Shown here piece after piece: positions 25,092 through 33,187 of a DNA stretch of 64,000 nt. Source of the DNA: Planctomyces sp. SH-PL14 (GTDB taxonomy: Bacteria > Planctomycetota > Planctomycetia > Planctomycetales > Planctomycetaceae); assembly GCF_001610835.1 (NCBI RefSeq), contig NZ_CP011270.1, forward strand, positions 5,722,001 through 5,786,000. Reading direction: 5' to 3'. The position numbers and the translations under genes are program-made. Numbering within the stretch: the stretch's first letter is position 1; every line of letters starts with the position of its first letter. A model generated the notes under the pieces. The model worked only from the letters and a program-made list of their open reading frames with translations, did not search any database and was not told where the DNA came from.

Positions 25092-25225
25092 GCGGACCCC
25101 TCTCCCAGTCGTCGGCGTCCGAGTTGATAGACGGTCGGGCACCCGAGGATCTTGACCTCCAGCGGGGACAAACGGAACTTCGCTCGCAGACTCGCCGTGA
25201 CCTGGTCGCTCACTTCGCAGGCGTC

Positions 25226-25362
25226 GCGGGTTGGTGTGGGGGCATACGACACGGTGTCCGCGCTTGGACACGGGCTCCTTCAGATATCTCTCGACGAGAC
25301 GGCCTCCGGCGGGCAAAGGGGCCTTGCCCCTCTGCACTCCCCACCAGGGTGCCCCTGGACCC
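25226..25362 (-). repeat. Repeat A, left module only (reverse), copy 7
   Basis: A reverse left-half copy from CGCGGGTTGGTGTGGGGGCA through CTTCAGATATCTCTCGACG and GGCCTCCGGCGGGC to CAGGGTGCCCCTGGACCCGG. The hairpin uses arms AGGGGC and GCCCCT with a short loop. It lies between the starts and ends of two minus-strand genes; the other bases in this spacer (25092-25404) show nothing else. Confidence 0.85.
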
Positions 25363-25404
25363 GGCTGGGGTGCGGTGGGCGGTGGCTGTTCTGCGGCGGA
25401 CCGT

Positions 25405-26778
25405 TTAGCGCTCGGTCGCGGCCTTCCACTGCGTCCGCTGCTCAATCGTCAGGACCTCCAGCATCTTCTGCTCAAACGGCGCGGCCAGACGGCTTCGCTC
25501 CGGCCGCGGCGCGTCGACCGGAGCCTCGGCAGCCGCGGTGCGATAGTCGTTGAGGATCTCCTTGAGCTGCTCCCTCTGCTCGTCCGAGAGCTTGAGTTCC
25601 GCGGCAACATCTGAACGCGTCAGCGCCCACAGTCCCTGACGCTTCAAAATCGCCGGCCGGAGCCTCGCGAACTCCTGATCGCCAACAATCATCCGGAGCT
25701 CCGTCTCGATCTCGGCATTCCACTCCTCCAGCGCACAACAGCTTTCCGTCCGGACCGCCGCGCACTCGGCAAAGGTCCTGGCCTCCGTCAGCCGCTGCCG
25801 CAGAGAATTGAGCCGTTGATCGAACTGGATCCGGGCCTGGAGATTCGTCAGCAGCTGGACCTGATCCCGGTTGAGGGACAGCGTCCGCCCCCGCGCGGCG
25901 TGAACCTCCAGGGCCGCGATGAACTGGATCTGGCCCGCGATGGATTCGTCGTCGATCATCCCGTAGCTGGTCGGGAGCGGAATCTGGAAGCCCGCGACTT
26001 GCGAGCCCGTCCCCCCGCGGATCGACCGGGACGACGCTTCGGGATTGCCGCGGGCGGTACCCGGAGCGAAGCCTGAGCTGCCGAAGCCTGAGCTGCCGAA
26101 GACCGGGCCGGGATCGGGAGCGGGAGGGCCGGGGGGCCCCAGCATCTCCGTCCACTTCGCCTTCTGCTCTTCCGTCAGAACGCCGAGCATCCTGGCTTCG
26201 AACTCCTTCTGGGCCTTTCGGCCGTCCTCGGTCGCGCTGGCAAAGGGGCTCTGGAAGCCCGACGCGGAAAAGTCCTGGGCCAGCCTCTTCAGCTCATCGG
26301 CCTGCGCCTGGGTGATCCCCAGATCGCGGGTCACGTCGGGACGCATCAATGCGCGGGCGCCCTGACGCTGAAGCGAGATCTGGGTGCCGCGGCGGAACTG
26401 CGTTTCGTCCACGACCTGTTTGACCTTCGCGTCCTGTTCCAGCGACAGCGATTCCGACAGGACTCGCAGTTCCTCGCGGAGCTTGAGACGGTCGTCGTCC
26501 GTTTCCGCGGTCCGGAGCTTCTGGAACATCGGCCCGAGCCGACCGAAGAAGTCCGTCTCCTCCGAAATCTTTCGGAGTTTCTCGACCTGGTCGTCGGTGA
26601 GCCCCATCTCCTTCCGGACGGCGTCGTCCCGCAGCGCCTCACGAATCAATCCCGGGACAGGCGCGGCGGTTCGCGAGCCCCGGGAGCGCTCCTGTCCGCG
26701 GACAGGGGAGACCAGCCCCGTCCCGGCCAGGACCAGCAACAGGACTCCGGAAACCGCCGCATGCAAGACCTGGTTCAC
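25405..26778 (-). CDS. Secreted Spy/CpxP-like (LTxxQ) protein with internal duplication
   Basis: The product has 457 residues and a signal peptide (VLLLVLAGTGLVSPVRGQ). It is mostly helical and carries several LTxxQ-type motifs (MGLTDDQVEKLRKI, LGVLTEEQKAKWTEM, LKLSDEQREQLKEI, LEVLTIEQRTQWKAA), the hallmark of the Spy/CpxP periplasmic chaperone-like family. Two halves are related: RQGARALMRPDVTRDLGITQ with FEARMLGVLTEEQ, against RQGLWALTRSDVAAELKLSD with FEQKMLEVLTIEQ. A low-complexity linker (PGPPAPDPGP, FGSSGFGSSGF) separates them. Typical Spy is about 140 residues, so this is a fused, expanded form. A role in envelope protein folding or metal stress is inferred from family only. Confidence 0.75.
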   Translation of the reverse strand: MNQVLHAAVSGVLLLVLAGTGLVSPVRGQERSRGSRTAAPVPGLIREALRDDAVRKEMGLTDDQVEKLRKISEETDFFGRLGPMFQKLRTAETDDDRLKLREELRVLSESLSLEQDAKVKQVVDETQFRRGTQISLQRQGARALMRPDVTRDLGITQAQADELKRLAQDFSASGFQSPFASATEDGRKAQKEFEARMLGVLTEEQKAKWTEMLGPPGPPAPDPGPVFGSSGFGSSGFAPGTARGNPEASSRSIRGGTGSQVAGFQIPLPTSYGMIDDESIAGQIQFIAALEVHAARGRTLSLNRDQVQLLTNLQARIQFDQRLNSLRQRLTEARTFAECAAVRTESCCALEEWNAEIETELRMIVGDQEFARLRPAILKRQGLWALTRSDVAAELKLSDEQREQLKEILNDYRTAAAEAPVDAPRPERSRLAAPFEQKMLEVLTIEQRTQWKAATER

Positions 26779-26992
26779 CGTTTGATCTCCTCTGGCCCGC
26801 TTTCGTTGTGCCCGCCCCGTTCGGGATCAGGACAGTCTCCCTCAAGATCCTTGTCGTGGGATGAAGTCCTCTCGCCTGCGAGCGTCGGTGATTCTGTTCG
26901 TCCGCCGCCGCCTGAGCCAGTCCGTCCCATGGAGATTGGCATTCCCTCGACAGAACGCGCCTCGCCGACGTCGCAGCCGGCGGGCGTCCGAG

Positions 26993-27283
26993 TCACGACG
27001 CGGCGTCCCCGGCGAGGGGTTCGATTGGTGGCCGTCCATCGCCATAGAACGACCGTTCGCGCGATCGGTCGACGACTTCGAAGTGCCGGTCGAGAAACGC
27101 TCCCTCGACAGACCAGCTGTAGCTTCCGCTCCGGTCCACCAGCCACACCACGCCGGGGCCGCAGTGGCGACAGTAGTAGCCGACACGGTACGTCTGTCCG
27201 ATCTCGCGGCCCCGGCGTCGCGCATGCGGCCACAGCCGGGTCAACCGGACGACGCTTCTCGGCGGGAGCGGAAAACGACTCAT
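26993..27283 (-). CDS. Small hypothetical protein
   Basis: The product has 96 residues with the segment IGQTYRVGYYCRHCGPGVVW, then LVDRSGSYSWSVEGAFLDRH and FEVVDRSRERSFYGDGRPPI. The aromatic-rich strands and CRHC pair look like a genuine folded domain. I believe similar small proteins occur in other planctomycetes, but I cannot name a family. It diverges from the membrane-protein gene starting at 27303. The 214 bases between its stop and the LTxxQ gene hold nothing recognisable. Confidence 0.55.
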   Translation of the reverse strand: MSRFPLPPRSVVRLTRLWPHARRRGREIGQTYRVGYYCRHCGPGVVWLVDRSGSYSWSVEGAFLDRHFEVVDRSRERSFYGDGRPPIEPLAGDAAS

Positions 27284-27302
27284 TGCTGACGAAGGGGGGC
27301 TC

Positions 27303-27803
27303 GTGAGCCAACATTATCTTGTGTCGAGCGAGGTTTCCGCTCAGACGCTTCCTCCGGCCGACGTGACGGAACGCATAACGATGTACTGGCTCCCGGCGGT
27401 TGTGACCCTCTATTTGAACGCCGCCGCATTCGCGCTGGGGGGCGCGGTCTACTCCGGAATGGGGGACGTCACGCTGGGCGATGTGGCCGTTCAGCGCTGG
27501 CTCGTCGCTCCGGTTCTGATCGGCGCCCCTCTGAACCTGGCGGCCATCGCGGGCGGCTTCCTGTCGAGGAGAATCCGTCACCACGTCGCGTGGCCTGCGT
27601 ATCGGCAATGCTGCGTCGGACTGAGCGTGCTGTACTGCGGCGTGTCGCTCGCGGCACTGCTCGCACCGATCGAGTTCGGGGGGACTGTGGTCTCCGGGAT
27701 GTGGACTCAGTTCCGCAACGAGTACCTCGTCTTCGCCGCCGCGTTCCTGCTGGCGTCCGTCGTGCTCGACGGTCTGCGACCGACTCAGGACGGCGCATGC
27801 TGA
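27303..27803 (+). CDS. Four-helix membrane protein
   Basis: The product has 166 residues and four hydrophobic segments (YWLPAVVTLYLNAAAFALGG, LVAPVLIGAPLNLAAIAGGF, CCVGLSVLYCGVSLAALLAP and YLVFAAAFLLASVVLDGL). The start is a GTG at 27303; an ATG at 27381 just before the first helix would shorten it by 26 residues and is also plausible. No family is recognised. It starts 19 bases from the divergent small gene, so the two share a short promoter region. Confidence 0.65.
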   Translation: MSQHYLVSSEVSAQTLPPADVTERITMYWLPAVVTLYLNAAAFALGGAVYSGMGDVTLGDVAVQRWLVAPVLIGAPLNLAAIAGGFLSRRIRHHVAWPAYRQCCVGLSVLYCGVSLAALLAPIEFGGTVVSGMWTQFRNEYLVFAAAFLLASVVLDGLRPTQDGAC

Positions 27804-27937
27804 GACGACACGGACGGTGTGGATTCGAGAGGGGTGTCGCACATTGATGGTGAGCCAGCCACGCCGTGCCGGCGGAGAGATGAGATCGGGACCGGCGATC
27901 TGATATCGTGCCGACGCGCTCCACCCGATTCGACACC

Positions 27938-28621
27938 ATGAGGCCAACCGTGTCCGACTCCACCGCCGCTCACCACGAATCGAACCGCCATTTCTACGAC
28001 CGGATCGCCAACGCTTACGACCTGATCGCCGACTCCAACGAACGCGCCGCGCGTCAGACCGGCGTCCGAGCCCTCGCCCTCAAGCCCGGTGAGTCCGTCC
28101 TGGAACTCGGCTTCGGCACCGGGAACGAGGTCCTCGACTTGGCGGCGCTGGTCGGCGCGGAAGGGAAGGTGGCCGGAATCGACATCTCTTCCGGGATGCT
28201 GGCGGTCTCGCAGCGAAAGCTCGCCGAAGCGGTCCCGGCTCCCCAGGCCCCCATTGACCTGCGTCTTGGAGACGCCCGGTCGCTGCCGTTTGCAGACAAC
28301 ACGTTCGATGCGGCTTACACCAGCTTCACGCTGGAGCTGTTTCCGGAGGGGGACATCCCGCTGGTGCTGGCGGAGGCGAGGCGGGTTCTCAAGCCGGGTG
28401 GGCGGATCGGGATTGTCTCAATGGCGACGGTCCGGCCGGGGAACCGGGTGAGCGGACTGGAGAAGACGTACATCTGGATGCACCGGCACTTCCCGCATCT
28501 GGTCGACTGCCGTCCGATCGACACGGAGGCACTGGTCTCGGCGGCGGGGTTCGAGGTCGCGTCGTGCGAGGACCTGGAGATCTGGACGATGCCGGTGCGG
28601 GTGGTAATCGGCCGGAAGTAG
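27938..28621 (+). CDS. SAM-dependent methyltransferase (UbiE/class I type)
   Basis: The product has 227 residues. The class I methyltransferase motifs are in order: YDRIANAYDLIAD near the start, motif I VLELGFGTGNEVLDLA (SAM binding), GIDISSGMLAVSQRKL, LGDARSLPFADNTFDA (motif II/III region) and ARRVLKPGGRIGIVSM (post-III). This layout is that of UbiE/COQ5-like and many small-molecule methyltransferases; the substrate cannot be deduced. I chose the ATG at 27938; a GTG at 27908 would add ten residues. A full reverse repeat A copy follows 27 bases after the stop. Codons shift from C-ending to G-ending along the gene. Confidence 0.85.
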   Translation: MRPTVSDSTAAHHESNRHFYDRIANAYDLIADSNERAARQTGVRALALKPGESVLELGFGTGNEVLDLAALVGAEGKVAGIDISSGMLAVSQRKLAEAVPAPQAPIDLRLGDARSLPFADNTFDAAYTSFTLELFPEGDIPLVLAEARRVLKPGGRIGIVSMATVRPGNRVSGLEKTYIWMHRHFPHLVDCRPIDTEALVSAAGFEVASCEDLEIWTMPVRVVIGRK

Positions 28622-28648
28622 GCGATCTCTGTCCCTCCGCTGAAACAG

Positions 28649-28969
28649 CGTCCTCGCCGGCACGACTCCGATAGCTCAAACCCAACGTGCGACGGCAGCC
28701 GGGGTCAAGGGGGCAACCCCTTGCCGCCGGAGGCGCTTCACTGAGGAACCGTGGGACACAACGGACGTCCCCTTTGTGGTCCCGGCGTTGAGGACTCCCT
28801 CAAAATAAACCGCTCGCGTTGCGATCCCCGCGTGTTGGTGTGGGGGCATCCGGCACGTTGTCCGCGCTTGGACACGATCTCCTTCAGACATCTCTCGACG
28901 AGACGGCCTCCGGCGGGCAAGGGGGCGTGGCCCCCTTGCATCCCCCACCAGGGTGCCCCTGGACCCGGT
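28649..28969 (-). repeat. Repeat A, full copy 8 (reverse)
   Basis: The only full copy in reverse orientation. It has two hairpins: right module at 28706-28723 (arms CAAGGGG and CCCCTTG) and left module at 28918-28938 (arm CAAGGGGGC, loop GTG, arm GCCCCCTTG). The left-module hairpin is therefore identical to the right-module hairpin of copy 2. It lies between convergent genes. Confidence 0.9.
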
Positions 28970-29000
28970 GAGGGGCCGTTAGGCATCTGCCACCTTGGGC

Positions 29001-29465
29001 TTATCCCAGAGCTCTTTGCCCCCGCAACTGCTCCGAGATCTCCGCCAGACTCGCCTTGATCTGACGCAGCGTCGCCCGGCGCGACACCAACACCAGCAGC
29101 ACCGTCGAAAGCGCCGCCAGCAGCAACGCGATCGTACATCCCAGCAGCCAGTACGCGGCCCACTCCCCCACCATCGCCCAATCGTCCCAGTCATCAACAA
29201 GGCTCGCCCGCCCCGCGTGATACGCCCGCAGCCGCGGAGCCACCATCATCACATAAAAGGGACACAGCCCAATCAGCCCCGCCGCCGTCAGCGTCCAGAA
29301 CAGGATCGCCGCGCCCGCCAGCAGACGGATCGTCCGTCGATCGCGATCCAGGACCGCGCCGGCCACCTGCCGCGGATCCGGCCCCCCTCCCCCCGGCGAC
29401 GAAGCCCGGTCGACGTTCAACAGAGCCCGCCCCAGCCCCTTGTCGGTTGCGTCCTGGTCAGTCAT
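29001..29465 (-). CDS. Membrane protein, probable partner of the ECF sigma factor
   Basis: The product has 154 residues. A soluble N-terminus (about 1-45, with KGLGRALLNVDRASSP and PRQVAGAVLDRDRRTIRLL) is followed by two membrane segments (LLAGAAILFWTLTAAGLIGL and YWLLGCTIALLLAALSTVLL) and a C-terminal coiled coil (TLRQIKASLAEISEQLRGQ). Its start overlaps the end of the sigma-factor gene by eight bases. Such small membrane proteins, lacking a zinc-binding anti-sigma motif, often follow ECF sigma genes in planctomycetes and may hold the sigma factor at the membrane; that role is inferred from context. The ATG at 29465 is chosen over a longer upstream frame. Confidence 0.65.
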   Translation of the reverse strand: MTDQDATDKGLGRALLNVDRASSPGGGGPDPRQVAGAVLDRDRRTIRLLAGAAILFWTLTAAGLIGLCPFYVMMVAPRLRAYHAGRASLVDDWDDWAMVGEWAAYWLLGCTIALLLAALSTVLLVLVSRRATLRQIKASLAEISEQLRGQRALG

Positions 29466-30033
29466 GAACGTTCCTCCTTTCCAGCCGGCGGCCAAGGACC
29501 TGCCGGGCGTAGTGCAGACGGGAGCGGACCGTCCCGACCGGGCATCCCACGACCCCGGCGATCTCGTCGTAGCTCATCTCTTCGATATACCGCAGGACCA
29601 TCACTTCCCGGTGCTCCGCCGCCAGCTCGTCGAGCGCGGCGTGGATCCGCTGAGCGTCCTCCTCAGTGAAGCGAGGTCCGTCCGCGGCGGTGTCCGGCAG
29701 CGCCGCTTCATCGAGAGGCTGATGCGGCGGGGGCCGGTGGCGGAAGGTACGGAACGCCCGGTCCCGCGCAATCCGGTAGAGCCACGCCCGGGACGCGCCG
29801 GCGTCGGCCAGGCGGGGGATGGCCCGGAAGACATCGAGCCAGACCTCCTGGAGGGTGTCTTCGACGGCGGAGTCGGCGGTCTCGCCTTGGTGTGGGGCGC
29901 GGAGCATTTTGCGGAGGTAGTAGCGAAGTCGGGGCTGGTAGCGTTCGACGAGTTCCGCGAAGGCCGTTTCGTCACCGGTCTGGCAGCGGAGCACGAGAAC
30001 GCGCTCGTAGAGCCTGTCGGTCGAGTCGGTCAT
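29458..30033 (-). CDS. ECF-type RNA polymerase sigma factor
   Basis: The product has 191 residues with both sigma domains. Region 2: FAELVERYQPRLRYYLRKML, DTLQEVWLDVFRAIPRL and SRAWLYRIARDRAFRTFRHR. Region 4: LDELAAEHREVMVLRYIEEM and SYDEIAGVVGCPVGTVRSRL followed by HYARQVLGRRL, the standard helix-turn-helix that contacts the -35 box. ECF factors redirect RNA polymerase to stress or envelope genes and are held by a partner; the overlapping membrane-protein gene is the obvious candidate. The ATG at 30033 is the start; longer frames reach into a repeat A module. Confidence 0.9.
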   Translation of the reverse strand: MTDSTDRLYERVLVLRCQTGDETAFAELVERYQPRLRYYLRKMLRAPHQGETADSAVEDTLQEVWLDVFRAIPRLADAGASRAWLYRIARDRAFRTFRHRPPPHQPLDEAALPDTAADGPRFTEEDAQRIHAALDELAAEHREVMVLRYIEEMSYDEIAGVVGCPVGTVRSRLHYARQVLGRRLERRNVHD

Positions 30034-30160
30034 CGGGTCCTCGGTGGCCGCGTTCCGTGCGGGTCTACGAATAGGTTGCGCGGAGTGGGGGAAGAGTTCG
30101 AAGATTTGGCTATTGGACGCGACTTTTCGAACGACTTGCCCCACGACGAAGCTCAAACGA

Positions 30161-30314
30161 CGTCCTTGCCGACACGACTCCCGCCAGCTCAAACCCAACG
30201 TTCCACGGCCACTGGGGTCAAGGGGGTCTCACCCCCTTGCCGCCGGAGGCACTTCAACGAGGAACCGCGGTAAACGACGGGCGACCGCTTTGTGGTACCA
30301 GCGTTGAGGACTCC
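30161..30314 (-). repeat. Repeat A, right module plus middle (reverse), copy 9
   Basis: A reverse copy of the right module and part of the middle, ending at the ACCAGCGTTGAGGACTCC segment. The hairpin at 30219-30239 has arm CAAGGGGGT, loop CTC, arm ACCCCCTTG, that is, the innermost pair is T:A where other copies have C:G. The rest of the spacer (30034-30160 and 30315-30444) shows no gene. Confidence 0.85.
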
Positions 30315-30444
30315 TCTTCACTTTTCGCTGATGGAAGCGTCTTACCCGGCGACAGCGCGTTTGTTTGATACCATAAGCACCGACGAGATCCCGCAACGAT
30401 CGGACGGCGGGCAGGGAAGCGTTCCGCGGAGCAGGGAAAGCCCA

Positions 30445-31674
30445 ATGCGACTGTTCTTTCTGATAGCGGCGACTTTTTTGCTTGCCTCCTCCGCCTCGGC
30501 AGAGGGGTTGTACTTTCCCAATCGGGCGGCCACGTCTCCCTCCGGTTCGTATGACGTGGAGGCCAAACCGCCGGACAATCAGAAGGGGGAGCACTGGCGG
30601 TTGCAGGACAACCTCGTGTATGTCTGTTCTGACACTGCGAACGCTGAAGTCCTCTGGACGCGGCGGCAGCCGATGGAGCGATTCGTCCAGGATGCAGATG
30701 GCGGGTTTCGGCTCGCTCATGCGGGCGACATGCATGAGGACATTGTCACTCGGCCGCTCGAGTCTTCCCCAAAGGCGCTGCTGGTTTCGGACAGCGGTTG
30801 GACGGTCATCCGAACCTACGGCGATCGTCTTGTCGTCATCGCCCCCAACGGGGATGTCGTCGGGACGGTCGCAGTCGTCGAGGACGCGTTCCGTGACGAA
30901 GACAAGAAGCACGTTCGGGATTTGGGCGCCGGCTTTCGCTGGTCTGGGAATTCTCTCTGGTACTTTCTGATGACCGCGGAGGGAGAGTTCCTTGTGATCC
31001 GACCGTGGTGGGGGAGGAGGGTGTTCCTCAGCGTGCATGCGGGGACTCTCGCTGGCTGCGACCGCGAGGTGTTGTCGATTGCTGCCGCCGCTGAAGAACG
31101 GGAAATCGTCCTTCGCACCCTGCGGGCGCCTGTTGACATGCAATACCCCGGCGATGCCTTTATGACTGCTGCCTATCTGGCGGGGGTGCTGTCGATCCCC
31201 GAGGCCGTGCCGCTGCTGAGGGGGGCCGAGAACTCGCCCAGTTTCTCTTTCGGTCTGTCTTTCGAGGCATTGCACCTGTACTACGTCGATCCGATGGACC
31301 TTCGGCAGTTCCGGCTCCGCCAGATCGCCCAGCTGTCGCTTCGTCGCCTCGGCGAGAAGCCGGCTTCGCTTCCCTGTTACCAAGTCCACTTTCGCGTGGC
31401 GGGGGAGGCCATTCCATTTTCGCCGACCCCCATTGAACCTCAGCGGCATGAGAACGTGGCCGCGGTGAAACTCGGGATGAAACCCAGAGACGTCCTCCTG
31501 GCGCTTGGCTCTCCGGACGTCGTGTGGCGGACCGACACATGGAACTACGACATGGACGCACCGGAGCCCTTCTCGGTTGCGATCACGTTCAGTGAGGGCC
31601 GAGTGACGAAGATCGAACGCCGCGCGGCGGAATGGAAAGACGGACTCACCCGCGACGAGCAGGTCAGTGACTAG
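30445..31674 (+). CDS. Secreted protein with C-terminal BamE/SmpA-like motif
   Basis: The product has 409 residues. The signal peptide is clear (LFFLIAATFLLASSASA). The mature part starts with strands that look like a propeller-like or sensor domain (WRLQDNLVYVCSDTANAEVL, LLVSDSGWTVIRTYGDRLVV, IAPNGDVVGTVAVVED). The last 60 residues contain VKLGMKPRDVLLALGSPDVV and WRTDTWNYDM, which match the SmpA/OmlA (BamE) pattern of a helix (GMxxxxVxxxLGxPxxV) followed by strands. The ATG at 30445 follows AGCAGGGAAAG. It may be an envelope protein; the specific role is unknown. Its codons are less C/G-biased than those of its neighbours. Confidence 0.65.
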   Translation: MRLFFLIAATFLLASSASAEGLYFPNRAATSPSGSYDVEAKPPDNQKGEHWRLQDNLVYVCSDTANAEVLWTRRQPMERFVQDADGGFRLAHAGDMHEDIVTRPLESSPKALLVSDSGWTVIRTYGDRLVVIAPNGDVVGTVAVVEDAFRDEDKKHVRDLGAGFRWSGNSLWYFLMTAEGEFLVIRPWWGRRVFLSVHAGTLAGCDREVLSIAAAAEEREIVLRTLRAPVDMQYPGDAFMTAAYLAGVLSIPEAVPLLRGAENSPSFSFGLSFEALHLYYVDPMDLRQFRLRQIAQLSLRRLGEKPASLPCYQVHFRVAGEAIPFSPTPIEPQRHENVAAVKLGMKPRDVLLALGSPDVVWRTDTWNYDMDAPEPFSVAITFSEGRVTKIERRAAEWKDGLTRDEQVSD

Positions 31675-31860
31675 CTTCGCAGGGCATGTTGGGGCCTGGC
31701 GCCGGGGGCGGTGACCGCCTGCCCAACGCGACCAGAAGTGCCGCCGGCCGAGTACGGCGCCTCAGCCGAGGCCGTGCAGGTTGGCGAGACGCTGAGGACA
31801 AGGCTTGGTAAAAGGACGCCGTCGGGGATTCGGCTTTGCGGAGAAACGCCCGAGGATCCT

Positions 31861-32142
31861 ATGGCTGGTGTCTTGCTTGCGATGATTCGTACGGTGTTTC
31901 GCATCCCGGCGCCCGTTGTCGACGAGGCGCGTGCCGTGGAGATCGCCATCGAAGCGGCGATGATTGATGGTGTCATTCTCCAGGACGATCCTCTTGAATC
32001 GCTTCGACGTGAGCATCCGCCACGCGTTTCAGAGGGATTGCGGACGTGGACGGTACGCGTCAACCCGGTCGTGCAGTCACCCTGGTATGTGATCTGCAAT
32101 CAGACTGGAGTCGTCGTGAAATCTGGCATACCGCCGCTATAG
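31861..32142 (+). CDS. Small hypothetical protein
   Basis: The product has 93 residues: AVEIAIEAAMIDGVILQDDP, then LRTWTVRVNPVVQSPWYVIC and NQTGVVVKSGIPPL. The second half looks like a two-strand hairpin with a WYVICN motif. I chose the ATG at 31861, preceded by GAGGATCCT at good spacing; the longer ORF from 31711 has an implausible Arg/Pro-rich N-terminus. It follows the BamE-motif gene by 186 bases on the same strand. No family is recognised. Confidence 0.5.
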   Translation: MAGVLLAMIRTVFRIPAPVVDEARAVEIAIEAAMIDGVILQDDPLESLRREHPPRVSEGLRTWTVRVNPVVQSPWYVICNQTGVVVKSGIPPL

Positions 32143-32249
32143 CGGACGTTCCGGAGGCTGGGTAAGCCGCAGTTGTAACCCACAGCGCGGGCCGTTTGGC
32201 ACGTCCCTGGAGGCTCTGCGGAAGGGCGTGGAGAGAGCGCCAAGGCAAT

Positions 32250-32514
32250 GGCGAGCGGGGGGCGTCAGCCCCCTGATGCGTCCGCGCGCTCAAGATGCCG
32301 CCGGCTGCTCCGGCCCAAAGGGCCATCCGTTCTTCCAGCCAAGGCCATCGGCCCTGGTGTCGCCCGCATCAAAGGGAGCCACGGCCCAACGGGCCAACCA
32401 TTCTGTTCCAGAAGCAGAAGAAGAGAAGGTTCACGCGGAGGCCGCGGAGAAAAGGCAGACGTCCTCTCGTTTCTCTCCGCGTCTCCACGTGAGACTCCTT
32501 CGACGAAGAGGAGA
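32250..32514. repeat. Repeat mosaic: B copy, GGCCC palindromes, CGCGGAG element
   Basis: Starts with repeat B (32250-32278: GGCGAGCGGGGGGCGTCAGC). Then come GGCCCAAAGGGCC with CCATCCGTTCTTCCAGCC, AAGGCCATCGGCCCTGG and GGCCCAACGGGCC with AACCATTCTGTTCC, palindromic elements also seen at 39290 and 41600-41700. It ends with TTCACGCGGAGGCCGCGGAG and its approximate inverse TCTCTCCGCGTCTCCACG. Together with the adjacent repeat A module it fills most of the gap between 32143 and 32728. The bases 32143-32249 show nothing else. Confidence 0.8.
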
Positions 32515-32646
32515 TAGGGGGGCATGCGGCACCGGTCTCGCGCTTGACACTCACTCCTTCAGACATCTCTCGACGGCCAGGCCTCCGGCGGGCAAGGGGG
32601 TGTGACCCCCTTGCATCCCCCACCAGGGTGCCCCTGGACCCGGTGA
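32515..32646 (-). repeat. Repeat A, left module only (reverse), copy 10
   Basis: A reverse left-half copy with the hairpin at 32593-32613: arm CAAGGGGGT, loop GTG, arm ACCCCCTTG (T:A innermost pair). It ends nine bases before the -35 box of the BlaI promoter. Confidence 0.85.
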
Positions 32647-32654
32647 GGGGCCTC

Positions 32655-32684
32655 TTGACGGGGTTAGGCAACTTGCCTTAGAGT
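32655..32684 (+). promoter_or_regulatory. Predicted sigma-70-type promoter of the BlaI-M56 pair
   Basis: TTGACG at 32655-32660 and TAGAGT at 32679-32684, separated by 18 bases, make a plausible promoter 45 bases ahead of the BlaI start. The first operator copy (32664-32680) fills the space between the two boxes, the ideal position for repression by steric block. No experimental support. Confidence 0.5.
32664..32680. promoter_or_regulatory. Predicted BlaI operator, copy 1
   Basis: TTAGGCAACTTGCCTTA is a near-perfect palindrome (arms TAGGCAA and TTGCCTA with a central C and one extra T). It sits between the predicted -35 and -10 boxes of the BlaI gene. BlaI/MecI proteins bind such dyads as dimers; the TACA..TGTA consensus of staphylococcal BlaI differs, so specificity must differ too. 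Confidence 0.6.
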
Positions 32685-32689
32685 GTGCC

Positions 32690-32706
32690 TTAGGCAACTT
32701 GCCTTG
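32690..32706. promoter_or_regulatory. Predicted BlaI operator, copy 2
   Basis: TTAGGCAACTTGCCTTG repeats copy 1 with one change, exactly 26 bases downstream and 22 bases before the start codon. Two dyads in tandem ahead of the regulator are the usual arrangement in bla/mec systems, allowing cooperative repression. Confidence 0.6.
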
Positions 32707-32728
32707 CCACTCCACGGAGGCCCATCGC

Positions 32729-33175
32729 GTGTCCCACTCTCCCGGGCCCGATGTCACCGAAACCGAGCTCGCCATGCTCCAGGTCCTCTGGGACCAGGGC
32801 GAAGCGACTCGCCGCCAGGTGACCGACGCCCTCTATCCCGGCGGCGGCGACTCCCACTACGCCACCGTCCAGAAACTCCTCGAGCGGCTCGAGAAAAAGG
32901 ACTTCGTCCGCCACGATCGCCGCGACGGCATCCTGGTCTTCCAGCCCTGCGTCGACCGGGACGAATTCATCCGCCGCCGACTCCAGGGGCTCGCCGATTC
33001 CCTCTGCGGAGGTGTCGTCGCCCCGCTCGTCATGAACCTCGTCCGCACGCAGCCGCTCTCGACCGCGGAGATCGACGAGCTCTACGCCTTCCTCGGCGAG
33101 CAGCGGCGGGAACGGGAGCGAAGCGGCACGAAGCGCAGCGGAAGTTCCAAGTCGAATGGTTCCAAGTCCAAATAG
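32729..33175 (+). CDS. BlaI/MecI/CopY-family transcriptional repressor
   Basis: The product has 148 residues. The winged helix is clear: VTETELAMLQVLWDQGEATR, RQVTDALYP, HYATVQKLLERLEKKDFVRH and DRRDGILVFQPCVDRDEFI. The C-terminal half is a dimerisation helix region (LVMNLVRTQPLSTAEIDELY) with a Ser/Lys-rich tail. The family represses its operon until a membrane M56 protease signals its cleavage or release. The M56 gene follows 12 bases later. I chose the GTG at 32729 because GGAGG lies at 32717-32720 just upstream; an upstream TTG would run through the operator. Two operator copies precede it. Confidence 0.9.
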   Translation: MSHSPGPDVTETELAMLQVLWDQGEATRRQVTDALYPGGGDSHYATVQKLLERLEKKDFVRHDRRDGILVFQPCVDRDEFIRRRLQGLADSLCGGVVAPLVMNLVRTQPLSTAEIDELYAFLGEQRRERERSGTKRSGSSKSNGSKSK

Positions 33176-33187
33176 CGGAGCCGGGCC

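Noticed and set aside
32699-32728. TTG start for the BlaI gene at 32699
   Set aside because: It lies inside the second operator copy and has no ribosome binding site; the GTG at 32729 has GGAGG just upstream.
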